Positions 1 to 9,147 of a DNA stretch of 64,000 nt are shown piece after piece. Origin of the DNA: Duganella sp. BJB480 (lineage in GTDB: Bacteria > Pseudomonadota > Gammaproteobacteria > Burkholderiales > Burkholderiaceae_D); NCBI GenBank assembly GCA_003416985.1, contig QVIN01000007.1, forward strand, positions 186,001 through 250,000, read 5' to 3'. A program made the translations under genes and the position numbers. Positions within the stretch are counted from its first letter, which is position 1, and each line of letters begins with the position of its first letter. A model generated the notes under the pieces. It made no database searches. It was not told where the DNA came from and saw only the letters and a program-made list of their open reading frames with translations.

Positions 1-638
1 AGACCGACAGCGGCGAGATCCACCGCTCGCTGGAGCAGCTGGCCAAGAGCTCGGAGGCCGCCACCCGCCTGGTCAACCAGCTGCTGGCCCTGGCCCGCGC
101 CGAGAACCAGCCGCAGGCCGGCACCGCCATGCTGCCGCTGGAATTGTCCGAGCTGGCGCGCAGCGCGGTGCAGGACTGGGTGCCGGCCTCGTTCGCGCAG
201 CGCATCGACCTGGGCTACGAGGCGCCGGCCGAGCCGGTGCACATCGTCGGCAACCCGACCATGCTGCGCGAGCTGCTGTCCAACCTGATCGACAACGCGC
301 TGCGCTACACGCCCACCGGCGGCAGCGTCACCGTGCGCGTGCGCGGCGACACCGAGCACGGTTTCCTGGAGGTCGAAGACACCGGCCCCGGCATCGCCCA
401 GGCCGAGCGCGGGCGGGTGTTCGAACGCTTCTACCGCATCCTCGGCAACAAGGCCGAGGGCAGCGGCCTGGGCCTGGCCATCGTGCGCGAGATCGCCCAG
501 CAGCACGGCGCCGAGGTCGACATCTACAACAACCCGCGCGCGCAGCAATCGAAGCTGCCGGGCGCCCTGTTCCGGCTGACCTTCCCGTTGCCGCCGCGTC
601 CGCAGGAACCGGAAAGCGAGCCGCCGTATTATGGATAA
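1..638 (+). CDS. sensor histidine kinase, C-terminal part (cut by the window start)
   Basis: The frame is open from base 3, so only the end of a two-component sensor kinase is present. The first residues match the second helix of a dimerisation domain; the phospho-accepting His lies upstream of the window. The HATPase_c domain follows, with an N-box (LLSNLIDNALRY), a G1 box (VEDTGPGI), an F-box (VFERFYR) and a G2 box (GSGLGLAIV). The gene overlaps the small symporter subunit by 8 nt. Kinases of the TctE type often sit directly before this symporter pair, so it probably senses the carboxylate the symporter carries; that is inference from context. The ligand cannot be read from this fragment. 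Confidence 0.9.
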   Translation, partial: TDSGEIHRSLEQLAKSSEAATRLVNQLLALARAENQPQAGTAMLPLELSELARSAVQDWVPASFAQRIDLGYEAPAEPVHIVGNPTMLRELLSNLIDNALRYTPTGGSVTVRVRGDTEHGFLEVEDTGPGIAQAERGRVFERFYRILGNKAEGSGLGLAIVREIAQQHGAEVDIYNNPRAQQSKLPGALFRLTFPLPPRPQEPESEPPYYG

Positions 639-900
639 GACCCAGATCCGCGCCCGGCACTGGGAGCGCACGCGCCGCCTGACCGCGATCCTGCTGCTGG
701 CCTGGCTGGCGACCGGCTTCTGCGCCGCCTTCTTCGCCCGCGAGCTGGCCGGCCTGAGCGTGTTCGGCTGGCCGCTGTCGTTTTACCTGGCGGCGCAGGG
801 CGCGTCGCTGGTCTACCTGAGCATCCTGGCCGTGTATGCCTGGCGCATGCGCAAGCTGGACCGCGCGGCGGCGGCGGCCGCAACGGAGCCGCGCGCGTGA
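631..900 (+). CDS. small subunit of sodium:solute symporter (DUF4212 family)
   Basis: An 89-residue membrane protein with two hydrophobic segments (about residues 17-36 and 48-68) joined by a short loop, and a basic, Ala-rich tail. Length and position directly before a VC_2705-type symporter match the DUF4212 family, the presumed small subunit of that transporter. The start ATG lies inside the end of the kinase gene, and the stop overlaps the symporter start (GTGA), so the three genes are translationally coupled. Confidence 0.85.
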   Translation: MDKTQIRARHWERTRRLTAILLLAWLATGFCAAFFARELAGLSVFGWPLSFYLAAQGASLVYLSILAVYAWRMRKLDRAAAAAATEPRA

Positions 901-2951
901 AAAGCTCCCGCACCTTCTTCCAGCGCCTGCGCAGCTACTACCTGCTGTTCACCGGCGGCTTCGCCTGCTTCCTGGTGGCGCTGTCGGTGCTGGAGCAGGA
1001 GGGCATGTCGCGCACCTGGATCGGCTACCTGTTCATGTTCGCCACCATCGTGCTGTACGCGTCGATCGGCGTGCTCAGCCGTACCTCCAACGTGCTCGAA
1101 TACTATGTCGCCGGACGCCGCGTGCCGGCCATGTTCAACGGCATGGCCACCGCCGCCGACTGGATCTCCGCCGCCAGCTTCATCAGCCTGGCCGGCGGCC
1201 TGTACCTGCACGGCTTCGACGGCCTGGCCTACATCATGGGCTGGACCGGCGGCTACTGCCTGGTGGCGCTGCTGATCGCGCCCTACCTGCGCAAGTTCAG
1301 CCAGTACACCATCCCCGACTTCCTGGCCGCCCGCTACGGCGGCGGCGACGGCGACGGCCGCGGCGGGCGCGCGGTGCGCCTGCTGGCGGTGGCGGCCACC
1401 ATCATCGTCTCCTTCACCTACGTGGTGGCGCAGATCTACGCGGTCGGGCTGATCGCCTCGCGCTTCACCGGCGTCGATTTCTCGGTCGGCATCTTCCTCG
1501 GCCTGGCCAGCATCCTGGTGTGCTCCTTCCTCGGCGGCATGCGCGCCATCACCTGGACCCAGGTGGCGCAGTACATCATCATCCTGGTGGCCTTCCTGAT
1601 GCCGGCGGTCTGGCTGTCCGGCAAGCACACCGACAACCCCATCCCGCAACTGGCCTACGGCAAGCTGCTGCCCAAGCTGGGCGCGCGCGAGTACGTGCTG
1701 CAGAACGATCCGAAGGAGGCCGAGGTGCGCGCCATCTTCCGCCAGCGCGCAGGCGAGCTCGACGCCCGCCTGCGCGCGCTGCCGGCCTCGTGGGAGGCGG
1801 GCCGCATCGAGCTGCAGCGCAAGCTCGACCGCGTCAAGCTGCGCAACGCCTCGCTGCTGGAGATCCGCAACGCCGAGCGGGCGCTGATCGCCTATCCGAA
1901 AAACGCCGACGAGGCCGCGCGCAACTGGAGCGAGGCGCGCGACCAGAACCTGGCGCGCGCCGAGCCGATCACGCCGCACGCCACGCCCTACCCCGGCGAC
2001 GCCGAGACCTCGGACATCAAGCGCAACAACTTCCTGGCGCTGGTGTTCTGCCTGATGCTGGGCACGGCCGCGCTGCCGCACATCCTGATGCGCGCCTACA
2101 CCACGCCGTCGGTGCACGAGACGCGCGTGTCGGTGTTCTGGACGCTGTTCTTCATCCTGCTGATCTACCTGACCATCCCGGCGCTGGCGGTGCTGGTCAA
2201 GTACGACATCTACAGCGCGCTGGTCGGCAGCGACTACGCGCACCTGCCCAACTGGGTGTCGTACTGGGCCAACGTGGACAAGGCCAATCCGCTGTTCAGC
2301 ATCAGCGACATCAACCACGACGGCGTGGTGCAGCTGGCCGAGATCACCATCGACGCCGACGTGCTGGTGCTGGCCACGCCGGAGATCGCCGGCCTGCCCT
2401 ACGTGGTGTCCGGCCTGGTGGCGGCGGGCGGCCTGGCCGCCGCGCTGTCGACCGCCGACGGTTTGCTGCTGGCCATCTCCAACGCGCTGTCGCACGACGT
2501 CTACTACAAGATCGTCGACCGCGGCGCCTCGACCCAGAAGCGGGTGACCATCTCCAAGCTGCTGCTGCTGGGCGTGGCCTTCATCGCCGCCTACGCCGCC
2601 TCGCAGAAGCCGGGCGACATCCTGTCGCTGGTGGGCGCGGCGTTCTCGCTGGCGGCGTCGGCGCTGTTCCCGGCGCTGGTGCTGGCCGTGTTCTGGAAGC
2701 GCGCCAACTACCAGGGCGCGCTGGCCGGCATGACGACCGGCTTCGCGGTCTGCCTGTACTACATGTTGCACGCCAATCCGACGCTGGGCGGCAGCGTGGC
2801 CGGGCAATGGTTCCACATCGCGCCCATCTCGGCCGGCATCTTCGGCGTGCCGGCCGGCCTGCTGACGATGGTCGCGGTCAGCCTGCTGACGCCGGCGCCG
2901 GCGCCCCAGACCGGCGCGCTGGTCGACTACATCCGGGCGCCGGAACTGTAA
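897..2951 (+). CDS. sodium:solute symporter (VC_2705 subfamily, acetate-permease-like)
   Basis: A 684-residue multi-spanning inner-membrane transporter of the sodium:solute symporter family, related to the acetate permease ActP. The N-terminal half has the family pattern (YYVAGRRVPAMFNGMATAAD, then WISAASFISLAGG). A charged, probably coiled cytoplasmic insertion (about residues 260-370) is typical of the VC_2705 subfamily. The start is GTG, overlapping the stop of the DUF4212 subunit. With the kinase upstream it forms a sensor-transporter unit. The substrate is probably a short-chain carboxylate such as acetate; this is family-level inference. Confidence 0.88.
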   Translation: MKSSRTFFQRLRSYYLLFTGGFACFLVALSVLEQEGMSRTWIGYLFMFATIVLYASIGVLSRTSNVLEYYVAGRRVPAMFNGMATAADWISAASFISLAGGLYLHGFDGLAYIMGWTGGYCLVALLIAPYLRKFSQYTIPDFLAARYGGGDGDGRGGRAVRLLAVAATIIVSFTYVVAQIYAVGLIASRFTGVDFSVGIFLGLASILVCSFLGGMRAITWTQVAQYIIILVAFLMPAVWLSGKHTDNPIPQLAYGKLLPKLGAREYVLQNDPKEAEVRAIFRQRAGELDARLRALPASWEAGRIELQRKLDRVKLRNASLLEIRNAERALIAYPKNADEAARNWSEARDQNLARAEPITPHATPYPGDAETSDIKRNNFLALVFCLMLGTAALPHILMRAYTTPSVHETRVSVFWTLFFILLIYLTIPALAVLVKYDIYSALVGSDYAHLPNWVSYWANVDKANPLFSISDINHDGVVQLAEITIDADVLVLATPEIAGLPYVVSGLVAAGGLAAALSTADGLLLAISNALSHDVYYKIVDRGASTQKRVTISKLLLLGVAFIAAYAASQKPGDILSLVGAAFSLAASALFPALVLAVFWKRANYQGALAGMTTGFAVCLYYMLHANPTLGGSVAGQWFHIAPISAGIFGVPAGLLTMVAVSLLTPAPAPQTGALVDYIRAPEL

Positions 2952-3023
2952 GATACACAGCCGCTGTGGCGGATTTGATAACTTGGTGCTATTGTGCCGG
3001 CACCATCCATTTCAAATCCGCCT

Positions 3024-5042
3024 ATGAACCTGCGCCCTCTCCTGCTGCTGGCCTTCGCCGCCAGCCAGGCTTTCCACACCGTCCTGGCCGCCGACGCGCC
3101 GCCGCCCCGCCCGTCGGTCGAAGACTTCTTCGGCAATCCGGAATTCAACGAGGCGCAGCTCTCGCCCAGCGGCAAATTCCTGGCCGTCAAGGTCGGCTCC
3201 AAGGACAAGCGCGACCGCCTGGCCGTGGTGGAACTGGCGGCCAATACGGTCAAGGTGGTGGGCAACTTCAGCGACGCCGACATCGGCCGCTTCCAATGGA
3301 TCAGCGACGAGCGCCTGGCCTTCACCGCCGCCGACCACCAGCTGGCCCAGGGCGACCAGCTCTACGCGCCCGGCCTGTACGCGATCAACCGCGACGGCAC
3401 CAATTTCCGCCAGCTGGCCAAGCGCAACGGCCAACCCTTCATCACCGGCGGCTCGGGCGGCTTGCTGACGCGCGAGCTGCTGCCGTGGCACACCTATATG
3501 CTGGACCAGCCCGGCGCACAGGACTCGGAATACATGTACGTGCTCAACATGAGCATCAGCGGCCCCGGCCAGGTGGACCGTGTCGACCTGCAGCGCATCA
3601 ACACCCTGACCGGGCGCGTGGCGGCCACCATTCCCCGTCCCGGCGACAGCATGAGCTGGCTGCTCGACAGCAAGGGCGAGCCGCGCCTGACGGAAACCGA
3701 GAAGGACCGCACCAGCGAGGTCTGGTACCGCGAACCGGCCACCAACGAATGGCGCAAGCTGACCGCCTTCGACAGCTACACCGGCGGCAAGAACGCCTTC
3801 ACGCCGCTGGCGTTCGGGCCGGACGGCACGCTGTACGTGATCATGAACCAGCACAGCGACCTCATGGCGGTCCACAGCTACGACCTGGCCACCAACACCA
3901 TCTCCGAGAAGCCCATCGTCAAGCTGGACGGCTACGACTTCCGCGGCCGCCTGATCATGGAGCGCAACAAGATCCTCGGCGTGCGCTACCAGACCGACGC
4001 CGCCGGCACGGTCTGGTTCGACCCGGCCATGAAGGCGATGCAGGACAAGGTCGACACCCTGCTGCCCAACACCATCAACCTGCTGACGCCGCCGACCCAG
4101 CCGCAGGCGCCGTGGGTGCTGGTGCGCGCGTTCAGCGACGTGTGGCCGTCGCGCAGCTTCCTGTACAACCGCGACACCCAGCAGCTCAACGCCGTCGGCG
4201 CCAGCTATCCGTCCATCAATCCGATGCAGATGGCGCACAAGGTCATGGTGCACTACAAGGCGCGCGACGGCCTCGACATCCCGGCCTGGCTGACCGTGCC
4301 GCAGGGCGGCGGCAAGAACCTGCCGATGGTGGTGCTGGTGCACGGCGGCCCGTACGTCCGCGGCGGCGACCTGGAGTGGGAGCCGCAGGCGCAGTTCCTG
4401 GCCTCGCGCGGCTACGCGGTGCTGGAGCCCGAATACCGCGGCAGCACCGGCTTCGGCGTGCGCCACTACCGCGCCGGCTGGAAGCAATGGGGCTTGAAGA
4501 TGCAGGACGATATCGCCGACGGCGCGCGCTGGGCCATCGCCCGGGGCACGGCCGACGCCAAGCGCATCTGCATCGCCGGCGCCAGCTACGGCGGCTACGC
4601 CACGCTGATGGGCCTGATCAACGATCCCGACCTGTACCGGTGCGGCATCGACTGGGCCGGCGTCACCGACATCAACCTGATGCACGACGGCCACTGGGCC
4701 TATGTGTCGGACTTTTCGGAGGGCTGGAAGCAGTACGGCATCCCGGAACTGGTGGGCGACCCGGTCAAGGATGCCGAGCAGCTGAAGGCCACGTCGCCGC
4801 TGCTGCAGGCGGCGCGCATCAAGCAGCCGCTGCTGCTGGCCTACGGCGGCGCCGACCAGCGCGTGCCGCTGCCGCACGGCACCAAGTTCTACAAGGCGGT
4901 CAAGCAGACCAACCCCGACGTCGAATGGGTCGAGTACCCGGACGAGGGCCACGGCTGGGCGCTGCCCAAGACCCGCTTCGACTTCTGGACCCGGGTGGAG
5001 AAATTCCTCGACAAGAATATCGGCGCCGGAGCGCAGCATTGA
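3024..5042 (+). CDS. secreted S9 family peptidase, copy 1
   Basis: A 672-residue prolyl-oligopeptidase-family serine hydrolase. The ATG at 3024 gives a clear signal peptide (MNLRPLLLLAFAASQAFHTVLA), so it is preferred over an in-frame GTG 30 nt upstream. The N-terminal part (about 30-400) resembles the beta-propeller, with repeats such as LSPSGKFLAV. The C-terminal part is an alpha/beta hydrolase with nucleophile Ser521 (GASYGG), Asp611 (GGADQRVP) and His643 (DEGHGWA). It should cleave oligopeptides in the periplasm or outside the cell. It is followed without a gap by a paralogue that is strikingly similar in DNA over the catalytic domain, a tandem duplication. Confidence 0.9.
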   Translation: MNLRPLLLLAFAASQAFHTVLAADAPPPRPSVEDFFGNPEFNEAQLSPSGKFLAVKVGSKDKRDRLAVVELAANTVKVVGNFSDADIGRFQWISDERLAFTAADHQLAQGDQLYAPGLYAINRDGTNFRQLAKRNGQPFITGGSGGLLTRELLPWHTYMLDQPGAQDSEYMYVLNMSISGPGQVDRVDLQRINTLTGRVAATIPRPGDSMSWLLDSKGEPRLTETEKDRTSEVWYREPATNEWRKLTAFDSYTGGKNAFTPLAFGPDGTLYVIMNQHSDLMAVHSYDLATNTISEKPIVKLDGYDFRGRLIMERNKILGVRYQTDAAGTVWFDPAMKAMQDKVDTLLPNTINLLTPPTQPQAPWVLVRAFSDVWPSRSFLYNRDTQQLNAVGASYPSINPMQMAHKVMVHYKARDGLDIPAWLTVPQGGGKNLPMVVLVHGGPYVRGGDLEWEPQAQFLASRGYAVLEPEYRGSTGFGVRHYRAGWKQWGLKMQDDIADGARWAIARGTADAKRICIAGASYGGYATLMGLINDPDLYRCGIDWAGVTDINLMHDGHWAYVSDFSEGWKQYGIPELVGDPVKDAEQLKATSPLLQAARIKQPLLLAYGGADQRVPLPHGTKFYKAVKQTNPDVEWVEYPDEGHGWALPKTRFDFWTRVEKFLDKNIGAGAQH

Positions 5043-7024
5043 AGTCGCCGCGCCGCCTGTCGGCCGCGCTGGTTCTGGCCGCGTGCAGCCTGGCCGCCGC
5101 GGCGATGCCGCCGGCCGAACACTTCTTTGCCAACCCGGCCTTCGGCACACCGCAGCTGTCGCCCGACGGAAAATATCTGGCCGTCAAGAGCAGCACTGAA
5201 GGCAAGCGCGACCGGCTCATGGTGATCACCCTCGACGACCGCCAGGCCAAGGTGGTCGCACAGTTCAAGGACGCCGACATCGGCCGCTTCCGCTGGGTGA
5301 ACAACGAACGCCTGATCTACAACGTCACCGACCAGAGCGTGGGCGAGCGCGACCGCCGCTATGCCCCCGGCCTGTACGCGGTCAACCGCGACGGCAAGGG
5401 CTTCCGCCGTCTCGCCAACCGGTCGCAGCCGCTGCTGGAGGACGGCGATCTCGCGGTCGAGCCGCTGCCCTGGCACACCTACATGATGACGCAGGACGGC
5501 GCCCAGGACAGCGACTCGGTCTACGTCTACGACGTCAACATGGGGCGCCCCGGCGAGCCGCAGTACATCGACCTGCTGCAGCTCGATACGGTGACCGGCA
5601 AGACGCAAGCCGTACCCCATCCCGGACAGGGCAGCGACTGGCTGCTGGACCAGAACGGCGCGCCGCGCCTGCTCGACACCCTGGCCGACAACGACAACGA
5701 CACCACGACCTGGTACAGGGATGCGGCCAGCCAGCAATGGCGCCAGCTGGCGACGAAGGGCCGCTATCTCGCCCAGGCCGGCGATTTCTCGCCGCTGGCC
5801 TTCGGCCCGGACGGCAAGCTGTATGTGGTCAGCTACGCAGGCCGCGACACGAGCGCGCTGTACCGCTACGATCCGGCCACCCAGAAAATGGACACCCAGC
5901 CGCTGGTGGACCTGGATGGCTTCGACTTCGAGGGCAGCCTGATCGTCAGCAACAACAAGCTGCTGGGAGCGCGCGTGCACAGCGACGCCTGGGGCACGGT
6001 GTGGTTCGACCCCGCCATGCAGGCCCTGCAGGACAAGATAGACGCGCTGCTGCCGCACACCGTCAACCTGCTCACGCCGCCGCTGCGGCCGGCATCGCCA
6101 TGGGTGCTGGTCACCTCCTACTCGGCGCGCCAACCGCACACCTATCAGGTGTTCAACACGGCCAGCGGGCGCCTGGCCGAACTCGGCAGCGAAGCGCCGG
6201 CCATCGATCCGGCGCGCATGGGCAGCAAGGAGCTGGTGTACTACAAGGCCCGCGACGGCCTGCGCATCCCGGCATGGTTGTCGCTGCCGGCCGGCGCCCC
6301 CGACAAGAACCGGCCGATGGTGGTGCTGGTGCACGGCGGCCCCTTTGTGCGCGGCGGCGACTGGTCCTGGAATGCGGAAACCCAGTTCCTGACGTCGCGC
6401 GGCTACGCCGTGCTGGAACCGGAGTTTCGCGGCAGCACAGGCTACGGCGCCGCCCACGCCAGCGCCGGCTGGAAGCAGTGGGGCCTGAAGATGCAGGACG
6501 ATATCGCCGACGGCGCCCGCTGGGCCATCGCGCAAGGCACCGCCGACCCGCAGCGCATCTGCATCGCCGGCGCCAGCTATGGCGGCTATGCCACGCTGAT
6601 GGGCCTGATCAACGATCCCGACCTGTACCGCTGCGGCATCGAATGGGCGGGTGTGACCGACATCCACCTGCTGTACGACAGCGGCTGGTTCTCCGAGTCC
6701 GACCTGCCGGCCAGCTGGAAGCGCTTCGGCATGCCCGAGCTGATCGGCGACGCCGTCAAGGACGCCGAGCAGCTGCGCGCCACGTCGCCGCTGCTGCAGG
6801 CCGCGCGCCTCAAGCAGCCATTGCTGATGGCCTACGGCGGCGCCGACCTGCGCGTGCCGCTGGTGCACGGCGAAAAATTCTATCAGGCCGTCAAGGCCGG
6901 CAATCGTAACGTCGAATGGCTCAAGTACGGAGAGGAAGGCCACGGCTGGGCGCTGCCGAAGAACCGCATCGACTTCTGGACCCGGGTGGAGAAATTCCTC
7001 GACAAGAATATCGGCGCGCGCTGA
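5039..7024 (+). CDS. secreted S9 family peptidase, copy 2
   Basis: A 661-residue paralogue of the preceding peptidase. I place the start at a TTG overlapping the TGA of copy 1 (TTGA): it yields a signal peptide (LKSPRRLSAALVLAACSLAAAA). The first in-frame ATG (5105) would remove it. The catalytic Ser is residue 513 (GASYGG), with Asp in GGADLRVP and His in EEGHGWA. The propeller part has diverged, while the last 49 coding bases before the final codons are identical to copy 1. The two genes are translationally coupled. They probably have different peptide preferences, set by the diverged propeller. Confidence 0.88.
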   Translation: MKSPRRLSAALVLAACSLAAAAMPPAEHFFANPAFGTPQLSPDGKYLAVKSSTEGKRDRLMVITLDDRQAKVVAQFKDADIGRFRWVNNERLIYNVTDQSVGERDRRYAPGLYAVNRDGKGFRRLANRSQPLLEDGDLAVEPLPWHTYMMTQDGAQDSDSVYVYDVNMGRPGEPQYIDLLQLDTVTGKTQAVPHPGQGSDWLLDQNGAPRLLDTLADNDNDTTTWYRDAASQQWRQLATKGRYLAQAGDFSPLAFGPDGKLYVVSYAGRDTSALYRYDPATQKMDTQPLVDLDGFDFEGSLIVSNNKLLGARVHSDAWGTVWFDPAMQALQDKIDALLPHTVNLLTPPLRPASPWVLVTSYSARQPHTYQVFNTASGRLAELGSEAPAIDPARMGSKELVYYKARDGLRIPAWLSLPAGAPDKNRPMVVLVHGGPFVRGGDWSWNAETQFLTSRGYAVLEPEFRGSTGYGAAHASAGWKQWGLKMQDDIADGARWAIAQGTADPQRICIAGASYGGYATLMGLINDPDLYRCGIEWAGVTDIHLLYDSGWFSESDLPASWKRFGMPELIGDAVKDAEQLRATSPLLQAARLKQPLLMAYGGADLRVPLVHGEKFYQAVKAGNRNVEWLKYGEEGHGWALPKNRIDFWTRVEKFLDKNIGAR

Positions 7025-7070
7025 AAGTCGCGCTATAGTCTCGGTGTCCAACCTACACGGAGGAGCGCGC

Positions 7071-8285
7071 ATGTCGTCGGGAAAAATTCTGGTCGCACAG
7101 GGAGGCGGTCCCACCGCCGTCATCAACCAATCGCTGGCGGGCGTGGTGCTGGAGGCGCGCCGCTTCCGCGACGTCAACCGCGTCTACGGCGCGCTGCACG
7201 GCGTGCGCGGCATCATCAACGAGGACCTGGTCGACCTGACCCGCGAGACCAGCCACAACCTGGAGCTGGTGGCGGCCACGCCGTCGTCGGCGCTGGGCTC
7301 GACGCGCGACAAGCCGGACCTGGCCTATTGCACCGAGATCTTCAAGGTCCTGCGCGCGCACGAGATCGAGCAGTTCTACTACATCGGCGGCAACGACTCG
7401 TCCGACACGGTACGCATCGTCAGCGAGCAGGCGCAGCAGGCCGGCTATCCGCTGCGCAGCATCCACATCCCCAAGACCATCGACAACGACCTGGTCGGCA
7501 GCGACCACACGCCGGGCTTCCCGTCGGCGGCGCGCTTTGTCGCGCAGGCCTTCGCCGGCGCCAACCTGGACAACGCCTCGCTGCCGGGCGTCTACCTGGG
7601 CGTGGTGATGGGCCGCCACGCCGGCTTCCTCACGGCCGCCTCGGCGCTGGGCAAGAAGTTCCCGGACGACGGCCCGCACCTGATCTACCTGCCCGAGCGC
7701 GTGTTCTCGCTGGAGCAGTTCCTGGCCGACGTCAAAGCCACCTACGCGCGTTACGGGCGCTGCGTGATCGCCGTGTCCGAGGGCATCCACGACGCGTCGG
7801 GCGAGCCGATCGCCAGCCTGCTGGCCAAGGAGGTCGAGCGCGACGCGCACGGCAACGTGCAGCTGTCGGGCACGGGCGCGCTGGCCGACCTGCTGTGCGA
7901 CGAGATCAAGGCCAGGCTGGGCATCAAGCGCGTGCGCGGCGACACCTTCGGCTATCTGCAGCGGTCCTTCATCGGCTGCGTGTCGGACGTGGACCAGCGG
8001 GAGGCTCGCGAGGTCGGCGAAAAGGCGGTGCAGTTCGCCATGTGGGGCGGGCGCGACGGCTCGGTGGCGATCAAGCGCACCGGCTTTTACTCGGTCGACT
8101 ACGAGCTGATGGCGCTGGCCGACGTGGCCGGCAAGACGCGGGTGATGGAGGACGAGTTCATCAGCGCCAGTGGCACCGACGTGACCGACGCGTTCAGGAT
8201 GTACCTGCGCCCGTTGCTGGGTTCCGGCATGCCGGATGCCTTCCGCCTGCGGCCGTCGCCGGTGGAAAAAATTCTGAAAAAATAG
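7071..8285 (+). CDS. 6-phosphofructokinase, PPi-dependent type
   Basis: A 404-residue phosphofructokinase that phosphorylates fructose 6-phosphate. The ATG at 7071 has a strong Shine-Dalgarno (GGAGGAG, 7059-7065); the in-frame GTG at 7044 has none. Motifs are GGGPTAV (residues 11-17), GGNDSSDT (Asp109) and PKTIDND (Lys135). Asp at the place of the ATP-enzyme Gly104 and Lys at the place of Gly124 are the classical marks of pyrophosphate use, so the enzyme is probably reversible and PPi-dependent. GRHAG near residue 180 is also conserved. The next gene starts 10 nt after the stop and is probably co-transcribed. Confidence 0.9.
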   Translation: MSSGKILVAQGGGPTAVINQSLAGVVLEARRFRDVNRVYGALHGVRGIINEDLVDLTRETSHNLELVAATPSSALGSTRDKPDLAYCTEIFKVLRAHEIEQFYYIGGNDSSDTVRIVSEQAQQAGYPLRSIHIPKTIDNDLVGSDHTPGFPSAARFVAQAFAGANLDNASLPGVYLGVVMGRHAGFLTAASALGKKFPDDGPHLIYLPERVFSLEQFLADVKATYARYGRCVIAVSEGIHDASGEPIASLLAKEVERDAHGNVQLSGTGALADLLCDEIKARLGIKRVRGDTFGYLQRSFIGCVSDVDQREAREVGEKAVQFAMWGGRDGSVAIKRTGFYSVDYELMALADVAGKTRVMEDEFISASGTDVTDAFRMYLRPLLGSGMPDAFRLRPSPVEKILKK

Positions 8286-8294
8286 GAGACGAAG

Positions 8295-8576
8295 ATGAGC
8301 TTAATCCAACGCAGCCTGCTGCTGGCCATGCTGGCCGGCGCCGCAGCGGGCGCCTCTGCGCAGAACGCCAACCAGCCACCGCCGCCGCCCGACGGCAAGC
8401 GCGGCCCGCCGCAGGAAGCGATCGACGCCTGCAAGGGCAAGGCCGAGGGCGTCAAGGTCACCTTCAAGGGCCGGCGCGGCGAGGACGTCAAGGGCGTGTG
8501 CAAGAAGATGCGTGAAGGCGTGGTCGCCGTGCCAGAGGGCGGCATGCCGCCGCCACCACCGGACCAGCGCAAGTAG
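8295..8576 (+). CDS. small secreted proline-rich protein, function unknown
   Basis: A 93-residue protein with a signal peptide (MSLIQRSLLLAMLAGAAAGASA). The mature part is Pro-rich at both ends (QPPPPPDGKRGPP and MPPPPPDQRK) and has a central basic stretch with two Cys (DACKGKAEGVKVTFKGRRG and VKGVCKKM). The two Cys could form one disulfide. A Shine-Dalgarno (AGGAGA) lies 6 nt before the ATG. It follows the phosphofructokinase gene by 9 nt. I do not recognise a named family. Confidence 0.7.
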   Translation: MSLIQRSLLLAMLAGAAAGASAQNANQPPPPPDGKRGPPQEAIDACKGKAEGVKVTFKGRRGEDVKGVCKKMREGVVAVPEGGMPPPPPDQRK

Positions 8577-9147
8577 GAAATATCCGGCTTGAAGCGCCTG
8601 TGGCGGGCTTGACCTTGCCCCAGGCGCGCGCGATCTCCTCGATGGGCCGTAGCGGCATCGAACGCGCCGTTGCCAGGTCAATCAGTCCAGGCAGCTTCCC
8701 GCCAAGCGGCAAACCGACGCCGTAACGAAAACCATCCTGGGACGGCGTCCCACTTCGGTTCAACACCCCGCGCAGCGCCGTTCGGGTTTCCGTTTCATGG
8801 CACACCTCCTGCCGCCAGATAAATCGCATCGAAAAAATCACATCACTTTCTGTCTGTTTTTTTCCAAAGCGGATCGTTCCGATCCCGTTTCAGGAGGGAT
8901 GCGTCCATTCCGCTAAAACCCTTCGCTATGCGAAAACGCCATAGCTGGCGTCAAAAACCTTATACCAGTTTAATGGTTGACAGTAATAGACTTTATTGCA
9001 CTACTTCATCGTCTGGAGGAGGCAGGCGAGAAGAAGAAATATGGCGATCCCGTTGAAACGGGCGTCGGAGACCTGTTGGACCCGAAGATATCGGGCCGGC
9101 AGCATTGGAGGAGCACTTCCCAAAAAAACGATTAAGGGGACAGTTAG
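8577..9147. other. 571-bp intergenic region with a possible decayed ORF and the leader of the TonB receptor gene
   Basis: No convincing gene. On the minus strand, around 8801-8575, a good Shine-Dalgarno (AGGAGGTG) precedes an ATG that reads only 12 codons, while another frame stays open for about 80 codons. This may be a broken gene; I recognise no family. From about 8840 the sequence becomes AT-rich, marking the edge of the glycan locus. At 8965-8978 there is an ACCA-N6-TGGT palindrome that touches a TTGACA hexamer at 8978-8983. The 5' leader (9000-9140) contains two short hairpins (CCCGT-TGAA-ACGGG and CCCGA-AGATA-TCGGG) before the Shine-Dalgarno (AAGGGGA) of the receptor gene. Confidence 0.5.
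8965..8983 (+). promoter_or_regulatory. candidate operator/promoter of the glycan locus
   Basis: ACCAGTTTAATGGT is an imperfect palindrome with ACCA and TGGT arms. It runs into TTGACA, a match to a sigma-70 -35 box. No equally clear -10 hexamer stands 16-18 nt downstream. Placement upstream of a substrate-inducible TonB receptor fits repression by a GntR- or LacI-type regulator, but no such regulator is encoded nearby, so the site is tentative. Confidence 0.3.

Noticed and set aside
836..5038. A very long open frame on the plus strand reaching back from the second S9 peptidase to base 836
   Set aside because: Its upstream two-thirds run out of frame through the symporter and the first peptidase. 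The product there is Arg/Pro/Gly-rich, as typical of GC-rich shadow frames. Only the part from 5039 is a gene.
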